Shown: positions 7,551 to 15,803 of the stretch, one piece after another | Layout: each line of letters opens with the position of its first letter | Position numbering within the stretch: position 1 is the stretch's first letter | NCBI GenBank assembly: GCA_019112985.1 | Contig: DXIG01000048.1 | Span: forward strand, 1 to 41,190 | Length of the DNA stretch: 41,190 nucleotides | Source of the DNA: Candidatus Butyricicoccus stercorigallinarum | GTDB lineage: Bacteria > Bacillota > Clostridia > Oscillospirales > Butyricicoccaceae | Direction: 5' to 3' | Program-made: the position numbers and the translations under genes | The notes under the pieces: model-generated | What the model was told of the DNA's origin: nothing | Seen by the model: the letters and a program-made list of their open reading frames with translations, nothing else | Database searches by the model: none

Positions 7551-8822
7551 TTATTTTCCGATGACGTCGGCGCCCATGAAGCCGCGCAGCGCCTCCGGAA
7601 TCGTGACCGATCCGTCCGCGTTCTGGTAGTTTTCCAAAATGGCGGCGACGGTGCGGCCGACCGCGACGCCCGAGCCGTTGAGCGTGTGCGCGTACTGCGG
7701 CTTGCCCTTCTCGTTGCGGCAGCGGATGTTCGCGCGGCGCGCCTGATAGTCGAGGAAGTTCGAGCAGGACGAGATCTCGACATAGCGGCCGTAGGACGGC
7801 ATCCAGACCTCGATGTCATAGGTGCACGCCGAGCTGAAGCCGACGTCGCCGGTGCACAGCATGACCACGCGGTACGGCAGGCCGAGACCCTGCAGCACCA
7901 GCTCCGCCTCGTGGGTCAGGTTTTCCAGCTGGTTCCACGAATCCTCCGGCGCGGTGAAGTTGACCAGCTCGACCTTGTTGAACTGGTGCTGGCGGATCAG
8001 GCCGCGCGCGTCGCGTCCCGCCGCGCCCGCCTCGCCGCGGAAGCAGGCGGAATAGGCCGCATAGCGCACCGGCAGCTGCTCCGCCGGGATGATGTCGTCG
8101 CGGTACATGTTGGTCACCGGCACCTCGGCGGTCGGGATGAGGTACTGATCGGTGTTCTCCAGATGGTACATGTCCTCGGCGAACTTGGGCAGCTGACCCG
8201 TGCCCGTCATCGAATCCGCGTTGGCGATAAACGGCGGCAGAATTTCGGTGTAGCCGTTTTCCGTGTGCGTGTTGAGGAAATAGTTGATGACCGCGCGCTC
8301 CAGGCGTGCGCCCATGCCCTTGTAGAAGTGGAAGCGGCTGCCTGTGACCTTGGCCGCGGTCTCCGGGTCAAGAATGCCGAGCGCCTTGCCGATGTCCCAG
8401 TGCGCCTTCGGCTCAAAGTCGAACGCGCGCGGCTCGCTCCAGCGGCGCACCTCCGGGTTGCAGGTGTCGTCCGCGCCCTCCGGCACGCGCCCGTCCGGCA
8501 CGTTCGGGATGGTCAGCAGCGTCTCGCGCAGCTGCTCCTCCACGGCGGTGCGCTGTGTGTCCAGCTCCTTGACGCCCTGGCTCAGCTGCTTCATCTCCGC
8601 CAGCACGGCCGAGACGTCCTCCCCCGCCTTCTTCAGTTTGGGAATGGACTTGGACACTTTATTCTGCTCCGCCTTCATCGATTCCACCTTGCCGATGATG
8701 TCGCGGCGCTGCTGATCGAGCGACAGAACCGCGTCGATCTCCTCGTCATAGCTCTTGCCGCGCATCGCAAGGCGCGTCTTGCACAGCTCGGTGTTTTCAC
8801 GGATAAATTTTACATCTAACAC
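7551..8822 (-). CDS. serS: Seryl-tRNA synthetase
   Basis: Charges tRNA-Ser (and tRNA-Sec if present) with serine in the cytoplasm. The 423-residue chain has the normal length. The N-terminal long coiled-coil arm that grips the tRNA variable arm covers about residues 30-110. The class II catalytic core follows with motif 2 ([24 protein letters not shown]) and motif 3 ([18 protein letters not shown]). The start ATG at 8822 is preceded by a GGAA-type ribosome-binding site. No T-box leader is possible, because only 64 nt separate it from the upstream gene, so regulation from the parAB-side transcript is likely. Confidence 0.97.
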   Translation of the reverse strand: MLDVKFIRENTELCKTRLAMRGKSYDEEIDAVLSLDQQRRDIIGKVESMKAEQNKVSKSIPKLKKAGEDVSAVLAEMKQLSQGVKELDTQRTAVEEQLRETLLTIPNVPDGRVPEGADDTCNPEVRRWSEPRAFDFEPKAHWDIGKALGILDPETAAKVTGSRFHFYKGMGARLERAVINYFLNTHTENGYTEILPPFIANADSMTGTGQLPKFAEDMYHLENTDQYLIPTAEVPVTNMYRDDIIPAEQLPVRYAAYSACFRGEAGAAGRDARGLIRQHQFNKVELVNFTAPEDSWNQLENLTHEAELVLQGLGLPYRVVMLCTGDVGFSSACTYDIEVWMPSYGRYVEISSCSNFLDYQARRANIRCRNEKGKPQYAHTLNGSGVAVGRTVAAILENYQNADGSVTIPEALRGFMGADVIGK

Positions 8823-8886
8823 GTTTCATGTTCCTTTCTATCAAATCGGCAGCGCGCGCGGCGCTCCGACGGAATTTGACTGCTTG

Positions 8887-9426
8887 TTACACGCCCAGAT
8901 CCGCGCAGATCGCGGCGTATTCCGCCGCCGCCTCGCCGGACAGCGGCTCCTGCGACGCATCGACGAGCACGGCGCGCGTGTACGCCGCATCCATCTGCGC
9001 GATGATCGCGGCCGCCGCCTCCTCGTCCGACTGCTGCCAGGCGCGCTCCAGCTGCCACAGGCTGTTCAGCGCGTCGATCGACTGCTGCTGCTGTTCGACC
9101 GTCCCGTTCAGCTCATCGGTCTGCTCCTGCAGGGCGTCGATGGTCGCCTGCAGCTGATCCGCCCGCGCCTTGGCGCCGGCGGCGGCGTCCGTCTGCTCGG
9201 TCAGCTGCGCGCCCAGCGTCTCCAGCTTCTGGTTGGCGTGCGCCTGCATGACATAGCTGAGCAGGATGAGCGCCAGCGCCACGCAGAACAGGCCGATGAT
9301 GTAGAAGACAAACACCTTCCGGCTCTTCTGCCTGCTGCGGTCGATGGACACCGCCTCCTCGTATATGGTTACATCGTCCTCCACCCGGTTCGGCTCGGAC
9401 GCCGGTCTGTTTTTCTGTTCACTCAT
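8887..9426 (-). CDS. Single-pass membrane protein with coiled coil, downstream of parB
   Basis: 179 residues from the ATG at 9426 (GGAGG 7 nt upstream). A TTG two codons earlier is a poorer start. An acidic cytoplasmic N-terminus is followed by a basic patch, one membrane segment at about residues 38-60 (VFVFYIIGLFCVALALILLSY), then a Gln/Ala/Leu/Glu-rich coiled coil at about 65-125 and a small helical C-terminal region. This topology recalls divisome FtsB/FtsL-like or ParB-operon accessory proteins, but I do not recognise the family. It begins 13 nt after parB ends, so it very likely belongs to the parAB operon. A link to chromosome segregation is only inferred from that. Confidence 0.75.
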   Translation of the reverse strand: MSEQKNRPASEPNRVEDDVTIYEEAVSIDRSRQKSRKVFVFYIIGLFCVALALILLSYVMQAHANQKLETLGAQLTEQTDAAAGAKARADQLQATIDALQEQTDELNGTVEQQQQSIDALNSLWQLERAWQQSDEEAAAAIIAQMDAAYTRAVLVDASQEPLSGEAAAEYAAICADLGV

Positions 9427-9439
9427 TGGCAATCCTCCG

Positions 9440-10336
9440 TCACAGGATCACGGCCGCCAGCGCGCTGACCAGCCGCTCCAGATCGTCGTCGCCGTAATAT
9501 TCCAGCGCAATCCGTCCTTTGTTCTTCTTGTTCTCGATATGCACGCGCCGCCCGAGCACGCCCTCCAACTTCTGCTGCAGCTCGGCGTAGTAGTCCGGCT
9601 GAAATTCCTGCGGCGCAGGCACGTCCGCCTCCGCCGCGGGCTGGTTCAGCTTTTTGACGTACTGCTCCGCCTGCCGCACGGACATACCGGTGTCCGCCAT
9701 CGTCTGCGCCGCGGCGGTGCGCTTGCTCTCGTCCTGCACGGCGAGCACGGCGCGCGCGTGTCCGCTCGACAGCCGGCCGTCGATGACCATGCTGCGCACC
9801 TCGTCGCTGAGCGACAGCAGGCGCAGGCTGTTGGCGACCGCGGAGCGCGAGCGCCCGACGCGCTCGGCCACCGTATCCTGCTTGAGCCCAAACTGGTCGA
9901 TGAGCGCGCGGTAGCCCTCCGCCTCCTCCAGCGGGTTGAGATCCTCCCGCTGCAAATTTTCAATCAGCGCCAGCTCCATCATCGTGCGCTCGTCGGCGTC
10001 GATGACCATGGCCGGGATCGTGTCCAGCCCGGCGCGGCGCGCGGCGCGCCAGCGGCGCTCCCCCGCGACAATCTGATAATAGCCGTTATCGCCCTGCCGG
10101 ACGGTGATGGGCGCGAGCACGCCGTGCACGCGGATGCTGTTTTCCAGCTCTTGCAGCGAAGTCTCGTCAAACGCGCGGCGCGGCTGCGCGCGGTTCGGCT
10201 CGATGCGCCGCAGCGGAAGGTTGCGGAAGCCGTTTTTCGGCTTGACCGGCTCTCCGCCCGCCGGCGGCATCGCCGGGTCGAGGTTGTCCTCGCCGAACAG
10301 GGCGGAAAGTCCGCGCCCCAAACTCTTATTTGCCAT
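9440..10336 (-). CDS. parB: Chromosome-partitioning protein ParB (Spo0J)
   Basis: CTP-dependent DNA clamp that loads at parS, spreads along the origin region, and recruits SMC and ParA. It has 298 residues. The N-terminal MANKSLGRGLSALFG contains the conserved arginine/LFG motif that stimulates ParA ATPase. The CTP-binding boxes GERRWRA (92-98) and ENLQREDLNPLEEA (126-139) are intact. The helix-turn-helix (KQDTVAERVGRSRSAVANSLRLL) follows, then a C-terminal dimerisation domain. It starts 14 nt after the end of parA in the same leftward operon, and its four cognate parS sites lie at 11196-11419. Confidence 0.96.
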   Translation of the reverse strand: MANKSLGRGLSALFGEDNLDPAMPPAGGEPVKPKNGFRNLPLRRIEPNRAQPRRAFDETSLQELENSIRVHGVLAPITVRQGDNGYYQIVAGERRWRAARRAGLDTIPAMVIDADERTMMELALIENLQREDLNPLEEAEGYRALIDQFGLKQDTVAERVGRSRSAVANSLRLLSLSDEVRSMVIDGRLSSGHARAVLAVQDESKRTAAAQTMADTGMSVRQAEQYVKKLNQPAAEADVPAPQEFQPDYYAELQQKLEGVLGRRVHIENKKNKGRIALEYYGDDDLERLVSALAAVIL

Positions 10337-10350
10337 GCGCCTCTTCCTCC

Positions 10351-11112
10351 TTACGCTTCGTTCCGGCGCAGAAACTCCTGCGCCAGCGCCAGATACGCCT
10401 CTGCCCCGCGGCAGTAACGGTCATACGATGTGATCGGCTCGCCGTGACTCGGCGCCTCGGACAGGCGCACGTTGCGCGGCACGACGGTCGCGAACACCTT
10501 TTTGCCAAAATGGCGCTTGACCTCCTCGACCACCTGAATGGACAGGTTGGTGCGCCCGTCGAACATCGTCAGCAGCACGCCCTCCATCTTGATGCCCGGA
10601 TTGAGCGCGCGCTGCACGGCGCGCACGGTGGTCATCAACTGGGTCAGTCCCTCCAGCGCGTAGTATTCGCATTGCAGCGGGACGAGGAACGAGTCCGCAG
10701 CGCACAGCGCGTTGAGCGTCAGCAGGCCGAGCGACGGCGGGCAGTCGATGAACAGGTAGTCGTAATCCTCGCGGATCTGGTCGAGCACCATCTTCAGGCG
10801 GTATTCGCGGCGGTCCAGCTCGATCAGGTCGATTTCCGCGCCGGCGAGATTGACATTTGCGCCGATGACATCCAGCCATCTGGTCTGGATGATGCCCTGC
10901 TCCACCGGAGCGTCGCAAATGGTGAGTTCATACACGCTGGTTTTCAGCGAACGGGGATCGATACCAAACCCGGAAGTCGCATTGCCCTGCGGATCGAAAT
11001 CGCACACGAGAATCTTTTTTCCCTGCTCCGCGAGCGAAGCGGCAAGATTGACGGCCGTCGTGGTCTTGCCGACGCCGCCCTTTTGATTGGCAAACGCAAT
11101 GATTTTTCCCAT
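10351..11112 (-). CDS. parA: Chromosome-partitioning ATPase ParA (Soj)
   Basis: DNA-binding ATPase that, with ParB, places replicated origins and, in Firmicutes, can also modulate DnaA. It has 253 residues from the ATG at 11112. The open frame extends 20 codons further upstream, but that part overlaps the leader and lacks a conserved start. The deviant Walker A motif KGGVGKTTT (residues 11-19, signature lysine K11) is at the N-terminus. Walker A' FDPQGN and Walker B LFIDCPP are intact. The short N-terminus shows it belongs to the small chromosomal class without a helix-turn-helix domain. It lies directly downstream of the parS cluster and is followed by parB. Confidence 0.96.
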   Translation of the reverse strand: MGKIIAFANQKGGVGKTTTAVNLAASLAEQGKKILVCDFDPQGNATSGFGIDPRSLKTSVYELTICDAPVEQGIIQTRWLDVIGANVNLAGAEIDLIELDRREYRLKMVLDQIREDYDYLFIDCPPSLGLLTLNALCAADSFLVPLQCEYYALEGLTQLMTTVRAVQRALNPGIKMEGVLLTMFDGRTNLSIQVVEEVKRHFGKKVFATVVPRNVRLSEAPSHGEPITSYDRYCRGAEAYLALAQEFLRRNEA

Positions 11113-11183
11113 ACGTGGTTTTCCTTTCCGGATAACAGAACTGCGAAGCGGGCGCGCGCGGCGCCCGGCCATTTCGCCCCTCT

Positions 11184-11212
11184 ATTATAGCACGATGTTT
11201 CACGTGAAACAA
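11184..11212 (-). promoter_or_regulatory. parAB promoter overlapped by parS site 1
   Basis: Read leftward: TTGTTT (11212-11207), a 17-nt spacer, then TATAAT (11189-11184) with a TGC extension. The parS palindrome at 11196-11211 covers most of the spacer and the -35, so ParB bound there would compete with RNA polymerase. Confidence 0.8.
11196..11211. promoter_or_regulatory. parS site 1
   Basis: Perfect 16-bp palindrome TGTTTCACGTGAAACA, the consensus centromere-like site bound by ParB/Spo0J. It is the site nearest parA and lies within the parAB promoter. Confidence 0.97.
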
Positions 11213-11247
11213 CCGGGCACAGCGGGGAATTTGTGTCCGTCTGCGGA

Positions 11248-11263
11248 TGTTTCACGTGAAACA
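11248..11263. promoter_or_regulatory. parS site 2
   Basis: Perfect copy of TGTTTCACGTGAAACA, 52 bp from site 1 centre to centre, close to five helical turns. Confidence 0.97.
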
Positions 11264-11349
11264 CGGCAACCTGTCCCGCCCGCGCACGGCGCATGTGCGG
11301 CGACAAGCAGAGAAACCCCGATATCCCCATGCATCCCGCGCGCGGCGCA

Positions 11350-11365
11350 TGTTTCACGTGAAACA
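11350..11365. promoter_or_regulatory. parS site 3
   Basis: Perfect copy of TGTTTCACGTGAAACA, 102 bp from site 2. Confidence 0.97.
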
Positions 11366-11393
11366 ATAGATTTTCCATTTATTCCCATAACAA

Positions 11394-11429
11394 CTCCCGC
11401 CCATGTTTCACGTGAAACACAGGCGGGAG
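11394..11429 (-). terminator. Possible rsmG terminator built around parS site 4
   Basis: CTCCCGCC (11394-11401) pairs with GGCGGGAG (11422-11429), and the parS palindrome lies between them, so the whole 36 nt can fold into one long hairpin. It starts 7 nt after the rsmG stop. The T-tail read leftward (TTGTTATG) is poor, so termination is uncertain. Confidence 0.45.
11404..11419. promoter_or_regulatory. parS site 4
   Basis: Perfect copy of TGTTTCACGTGAAACA, 54 bp from site 3, sitting inside a larger palindrome (11394-11429) that follows rsmG. Confidence 0.97.
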
Positions 11430-11435
11430 GAAGGC

Positions 11436-12137
11436 TCACAGCGGGTTGGCCGAGATCTTGCGGAACGGGCGCGGATACTGCCTGGGCGTCGGCCGGCTCT
11501 TGCGGATGAGCACCAGCCGGTGCGTGATGTCGGTGTGCGGGATCGTGTAGTCGATCAGGCGCGGCGCCTCGCCGCCGAGCGCGGCAATCGCCCGGCCGGC
11601 CGCCGCGATTTCCTCGTCGCTGCCCGTCCCCTTCATCGCGATGAACAGGCCGCCCGGCTTGACGAGCGGCAGCGACAGCTCCGCCAGCACGTTCAGCTGC
11701 GCGACCGCGCGCGAAACCGCAATGTCGTAGTGCTCGCGCCGCCGCGCGGCAAATTCCTCCGCGCGCGCGTGCACCGCCTCGATGCCGGTCAGCCCCATGC
11801 CGTCGATGCACGACTGCAAAAAGGTGATGCGCTTGCGCAGCGAATCGAGCAGCGTCAGCTTGCAGTCCGGGCACAGGATGTGCAGCGGCATGCCGGGAAA
11901 GCCCGCGCCGCAGCCGACGTCGACGACGGATTTTTGGGAAAATTCCGCGGCAGTGAGCAGGGAAGCGCTGTCCAACAGGTGCTTGGCCGCGATTTCGTCC
12001 GGGTCGGTGATGGCGGTCAGGTTCATCACCCGGTTGGTCTCCAGCATGCGCGCGACAAAGTCGTTCAGCTGCGCCAGCTGCGCGTCGGACGCGGTCAGCC
12101 CCATCTGTTGCAGACCGGTTTGCAGCAATTCATTCAT
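11436..12137 (-). CDS. rsmG: 16S rRNA (guanine527-N7)-methyltransferase
   Basis: Adds the N7-methyl group to G527 of 16S rRNA using S-adenosylmethionine. Loss of it gives low-level streptomycin resistance in many bacteria. The protein has 233 residues, normal for the family. The SAM-binding motif [14 protein letters not shown] (about 71-84) and the later SRAVAQL motif are intact. Its ATG at 12137 lies inside the last codons of mnmG (8-bp overlap), so the two genes are translationally coupled, as in many genomes (gidAB). Confidence 0.96.
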   Translation of the reverse strand: MNELLQTGLQQMGLTASDAQLAQLNDFVARMLETNRVMNLTAITDPDEIAAKHLLDSASLLTAAEFSQKSVVDVGCGAGFPGMPLHILCPDCKLTLLDSLRKRITFLQSCIDGMGLTGIEAVHARAEEFAARRREHYDIAVSRAVAQLNVLAELSLPLVKPGGLFIAMKGTGSDEEIAAAGRAIAALGGEAPRLIDYTIPHTDITHRLVLIRKSRPTPRQYPRPFRKISANPL

Positions 12138-14019
12138 GGTTGCGACTCTCCTTTTCCATCGCCTCGGTCACGATCATCAGCGCGGTGATGTCCGCCGGGC
12201 TGACGCCGGAAATGCGCGAGGCCTGTCCGAAATTGAGCGGGCGAATCTGCTGTAGCTTCTGCCGCGCCTCCAGCCGCAGGGAGGGAATCGCGCTGTAGTC
12301 GATGTCCGGCGGCAGCGGACGCCCCTCCAGCCGGCGGAACTGCTCGACGTCGTGCAGCTGACGGCGGATGTAGCCCTCGTACTTGATGCGGATCTCCACC
12401 TGCTCGCGGATGACGTCGGGCAGGGCGGGACGCGCCGGGTCGAACGGCGCCAGCACGTCATACCCCAGCTCGGGGCGGCGGATGAGGTCGGCCAGCTTGC
12501 AGCCCGACTTGAGCGGCGTGCTGCGGTGCGCCTGCAAAAACGCCTGCAAGTCGTCAGACGGCGACAGGTTGACCGCGCACACGCGGTCGATCTCGCGCTG
12601 CACGCGCGCGTATTTCTCGCGCACCGACGCCAGGCGGGCGGGCGGGTTCAGGCCGACGCGCGCGCCGATTTCCACCAGGCGCTCGTCCGCGTTGTCCTGC
12701 CGCAAAATCAGCCGGTATTCGCTGCGCGACGTCATCATACGATACGGCTCGTTGGTGCCGCGCGTCACCAGATCGTCCACCAGCGTGCCGATGTAGCCGT
12801 CCGCGCGGTCGAGGATCATCGGCGGCTCGCCCTTGAGCTTGCGCGCGGCGTTGATGCCCGCGACCAGCCCCTGCGCCGCCGCCTCCTCGTAGCCGGACGA
12901 GCCGTTGAACTGCCCCGCGCCGTACAGGCCGGCGATTTTCTTGGTCTCCAGCGTCGGCTTGAGCTCCAGCGGGTCGATGCAGTCGTATTCGATCGCGTAG
13001 GCCGGACGCATGACCTCCGCGTGCTCCAGCCCGCGGATCGTGCGGATCATCTCGAGCTGCACGTCCTCCGGCAGGGAGGAGGAGAAGCCCTGGATGTACA
13101 TCTCCTCGGTGTCCAGCCCCATCGGCTCGATGAACAGCTGATGGCGCGGCTTGTCGGCAAAGCGCACAACCTTGTCCTCGATGGACGGGCAGTAGCGCGG
13201 CCCGATGCCCTCCACCTTGCCGGAATAGAGCGGCGAGCGGTCGAGGTTGCGCCGGATGACCGCGTGCGTCTCCGCGTTGGTATACGTCAGATGGCACACC
13301 GCGCGGTTTTCCGGCGCGCGTTCGGTCTCAAACGAAAACGGGATGCAGTTTTTCTCGCCCTCCTGCACCTCCAGACCGCTGAAATCGATGCTGCGGCGGT
13401 TGACGCGCGGCGGCGTGCCCGTCTTGAAGCGCATCAGCCTGAGCCCCATCGCGCGCAGGCTGTCGGTCAGGCCGAGCGCGGCGAACATGCCGTCCGGGCC
13501 GCCGTCGTAAAACATGTCGCCGATGATGATGCGCCCCTGCAAATAGGTGCCGGTCGCGCAGATCACCGCGCGCGCGCTGTAGTGCGCGCCCGTGCGCGTG
13601 GTCACGCCGGTGACCGCGCCGTTCTCGTGCGTAATGTCGACGATCTCCGCCTGCTTGAGCATCAGGTTCGGCTGGCGCTCGAGCACATGCTTCATGTACT
13701 GGCGGTAGGCGGAGCGGTCCGCCTGCGCGCGCAGCGAGTGCACCGCCGGACCCTTGCCGCGGTTGAGCAGGCGGTACTGGATGCAGGCCGCGTCCGCCGC
13801 GCGCGCCATTTCGCCGCCCAGCGCGTCGATCTCGCGCACCAGATGCCCCTTGGCCGTGCCCCCGATGGCCGGGTTGCACGGCATGTTGCCGACCGCGTCC
13901 AAATTGATGGAGAACACCACCGTCTGTAAGCCCAGCCGCGCGCAGGCGAGCGCCGCTTCGATGCCCGCATGTCCCGCGCCGATCACGGCGACGTCAAAGC
14001 TCCCCGCTTGAAATGCCAT
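12130..14019 (-). CDS. mnmG: tRNA uridine-5-carboxymethylaminomethyl modification enzyme, FAD subunit
   Basis: With MnmE it installs the 5-carboxymethylaminomethyl (or aminomethyl) group on wobble U34 of several tRNAs, using FAD and methylene-tetrahydrofolate. It has 629 residues, the family norm. The N-terminal FAD-binding [19 protein letters not shown] (about 11-29) is followed by the conserved [19 protein letters not shown]. The second signature [15 protein letters not shown] is present, and the C-terminal helical domain ends with [12 protein letters not shown]. The ATG at 14019 follows a strong AAGGAGGG site. A terminator after mnmE (14347-14389) separates it from that gene, so it should have its own promoter in the AT-rich 14036-14090 stretch, next to a DnaA-box cluster. 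Confidence 0.97.
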   Translation of the reverse strand: MAFQAGSFDVAVIGAGHAGIEAALACARLGLQTVVFSINLDAVGNMPCNPAIGGTAKGHLVREIDALGGEMARAADAACIQYRLLNRGKGPAVHSLRAQADRSAYRQYMKHVLERQPNLMLKQAEIVDITHENGAVTGVTTRTGAHYSARAVICATGTYLQGRIIIGDMFYDGGPDGMFAALGLTDSLRAMGLRLMRFKTGTPPRVNRRSIDFSGLEVQEGEKNCIPFSFETERAPENRAVCHLTYTNAETHAVIRRNLDRSPLYSGKVEGIGPRYCPSIEDKVVRFADKPRHQLFIEPMGLDTEEMYIQGFSSSLPEDVQLEMIRTIRGLEHAEVMRPAYAIEYDCIDPLELKPTLETKKIAGLYGAGQFNGSSGYEEAAAQGLVAGINAARKLKGEPPMILDRADGYIGTLVDDLVTRGTNEPYRMMTSRSEYRLILRQDNADERLVEIGARVGLNPPARLASVREKYARVQREIDRVCAVNLSPSDDLQAFLQAHRSTPLKSGCKLADLIRRPELGYDVLAPFDPARPALPDVIREQVEIRIKYEGYIRRQLHDVEQFRRLEGRPLPPDIDYSAIPSLRLEARQKLQQIRPLNFGQASRISGVSPADITALMIVTEAMEKESRNHE

Positions 14020-14035
14020 TGCAGCACCCTCCTTC

Positions 14036-14090
14036 TTGTTTAACTCTTTGTATTTTTATCATTCTATTTTACTAATTACAATCATTCCAG
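14036..14090 (-). promoter_or_regulatory. AT-rich leader, probable mnmG promoter region
   Basis: A stretch of about 55 bp very rich in A and T in an otherwise GC-rich region. Read leftward, TGGAAT - 17 nt - TAGAAT and TTGTAA - 17 nt - TAAAAA are candidate promoters, neither strong. Its position beside DnaA boxes also makes it a possible unwinding region. I cannot tell these apart from sequence. Confidence 0.4.
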
Positions 14091-14153
14091 CGCCCGCGCA
14101 GCGGCGCAGCGCCCAAACAACCGTCCCCGGCGCGGCGCGCCGGACGGGCGCGG

Positions 14154-14286
14154 TTATCCACAGCTGTGGAAAACACTGTGGACAACATTCGTCCATTTTG
14201 CCCAAAATCCCTGTCCATTTTTTGGCGAATCGCCCAGAGAGGCGCGGCGCGGCGGCGGTGCAGACTGTTGATAACTCTGTGTAAAA
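14154..14286. promoter_or_regulatory. DnaA-box cluster upstream of mnmG
   Basis: Four matches to TTWTNCACA or near it: TTATCCACA at 14154-14162 (+), TTTTCCACA at 14173-14165 (-), TTGTCCACA at 14185-14177 (-, one mismatch) and TTTTACACA at 14286-14278 (-). Three lie within 32 bp. Apart from these boxes, the terminator at 14347 and the AT-rich leader, nothing else was seen in the 380-bp gap. Confidence 0.8.
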
Positions 14287-14346
14287 TGTGCAAAACCCAT
14301 AACCATGCGAAAAGGGGAGACCTGTATATTTCGGTCAAAAAGTTCG

Positions 14347-14389
14347 GAAAAAACGCCATTCCAGACAGATTTCTCCGTCCGGAATGGCG
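14347..14389 (-). terminator. Terminator after mnmE
   Basis: CGCCATTCC pairs with GGAATGGCG (14354-14362 and 14381-14389). Read leftward the stem is followed by a run of six T. It lies 11 nt past the mnmE stop. Confidence 0.8.
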
Positions 14390-14399
14390 ACAGGTTCGG

Positions 14400-15767
14400 T
14401 TATTTTCCCACGCAGAATTTGTCAAAGATGGTCGCGACGATGTCGTCGCGCACCGCCTGCCCGGTGATCTCGCCGAGCGCGGCGATAGCGCCCTCGGCGT
14501 CCATCACGACGGCGTCCGGCGTCATGCCGGCCTGCGCCGCGCCAAACGCCGCTTCGCAGCGCTCCGCCGCGCGCACCAGCGCCGCCGCCTGGCGGGCGTT
14601 GGTGATGATGCTGCCGTCGAACGACATGCCGTTCATGCCGGCGACCTGCGGGATCAGGTCGTACAGCTCCTGGAGTCCGTCGCCGTTTTTGGCGCTGACC
14701 GCGATGACGTGCTCGAAATGCCGGCGGATCGTGGCGACATCGAGCGCGGACGGCAGGTCGCTCTTGTTGAGCACCGCGATTGTGCGCTTGCCGTGCGTGC
14801 GGGCGATGACCATCAGGTCGTCGTCCGAGATGTCATCGCTCGAATCGAACACCGCCAGAATGAGGGCGGACGCCTGCGCCTGCTTCATCGCGCGGTCGAT
14901 GCCGATTTTCTCCACCGGGTCCTGCGTATCGCGCAGGCCGGCCGTGTCGAACAGGTGCAGCACAACCGCGCCGATGCGGATGGTCTCCTCGATCACGTCG
15001 CGCGTCGTGCCGGGCACGCTGGTGACAATCGCGCGGTCGAAGCCCGCCAGCGCGTTGAGCAGCGACGATTTTCCGGCGTTCGGCCGCCCCAAAATCGCGC
15101 ACGGGATGCCCTCGCGCAGGATGCGCCCGCGCTCGTAGGTCTCCGCGAGATCGTACAGCGCGCGCGTGGCGCCGTCCAAAATCTCGCACGCGCGGTCAAA
15201 CAGGTTGGAGTCGATCTCCTCGTCGGGGTAGTCGACCACGGCGAGAAACTCCGCGACCAGCTCGACCAGGCACTGCCGGATGTCGCGCACGCGCGAGCCG
15301 ACGGCGCCGTTTAACTGCGCCGCCGCGTTTTCCGCCGCCTGCGCCGTCGCCGCCGTCACGAGATCGTGAACGGCCTCCGCGCCGGACAGATCCATCTTGC
15401 CCGCCAGAAAGGCGCGCTGCGTGAACTCGCCCGGCTCCGCCTGGCGCGCGCCGCCCGCGAACAGGGCGGCCAGCGTCTCGGAAAGCACGGCGGGGGAGCC
15501 ATGGCACTGAATTTCCGCCATGTCCTCGCCGGTATACGAGCCGGGCGCGTGCATCACGCAGCACAGGCAGTGGTCAATGACGCTGCCGTCGCGCGCGTGC
15601 AGCGCGCCGTAGGTGAGCAGGCGGCTGGGGCGCGCGGACAGCGCGCCGCCGCCCTGCGGGGTAAAAATCCGATCTACAATCGCAAGGGTTTGAGGTCCGG
15701 ACACGCGGATGATGCCGATCGGTCCGGCAGCAGGCCCTGTCGCGATTGCGGCAATGGTCGTGCTCAT
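14400..15767 (-). CDS. mnmE: tRNA modification GTPase
   Basis: Partner of MnmG in wobble-uridine modification; GTP hydrolysis drives the conformational changes of the complex. It has 455 residues from the ATG at 15767, which has GAGG six bases upstream. An ATG four codons earlier (15779) is less well placed. The N-terminal folate-binding domain begins TTIAAIATGPAAGPIGIIRVSG. The G domain has GRPNAGKSSLLN (G1), DTAGLRDT (G3) and NKSD (G4). The chain ends FCVGK, the variant of the CIGK tail whose cysteine is required for modification. It lies between jag and mnmG in the standard origin-proximal order. Confidence 0.96.
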   Translation of the reverse strand: MSTTIAAIATGPAAGPIGIIRVSGPQTLAIVDRIFTPQGGGALSARPSRLLTYGALHARDGSVIDHCLCCVMHAPGSYTGEDMAEIQCHGSPAVLSETLAALFAGGARQAEPGEFTQRAFLAGKMDLSGAEAVHDLVTAATAQAAENAAAQLNGAVGSRVRDIRQCLVELVAEFLAVVDYPDEEIDSNLFDRACEILDGATRALYDLAETYERGRILREGIPCAILGRPNAGKSSLLNALAGFDRAIVTSVPGTTRDVIEETIRIGAVVLHLFDTAGLRDTQDPVEKIGIDRAMKQAQASALILAVFDSSDDISDDDLMVIARTHGKRTIAVLNKSDLPSALDVATIRRHFEHVIAVSAKNGDGLQELYDLIPQVAGMNGMSFDGSIITNARQAAALVRAAERCEAAFGAAQAGMTPDAVVMDAEGAIAALGEITGQAVRDDIVATIFDKFCVGK

Positions 15768-15803
15768 ATCATACCTCATTTCCGTTCCGGATATGTACCG
15801 GAG

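Noticed and set aside
8823..8886. Possible T-box leader for serS
   Set aside because: Only 64 nt are available and no specifier or T-box sequence is present.
14154..14286. That the mnmG-side boxes are the main origin
   Set aside because: The trio-type unwinding element and more boxes lie around dnaA, the expected place in Firmicutes, and gene orientation switches at rpmH-dnaA. The mnmG cluster is kept as a secondary site.
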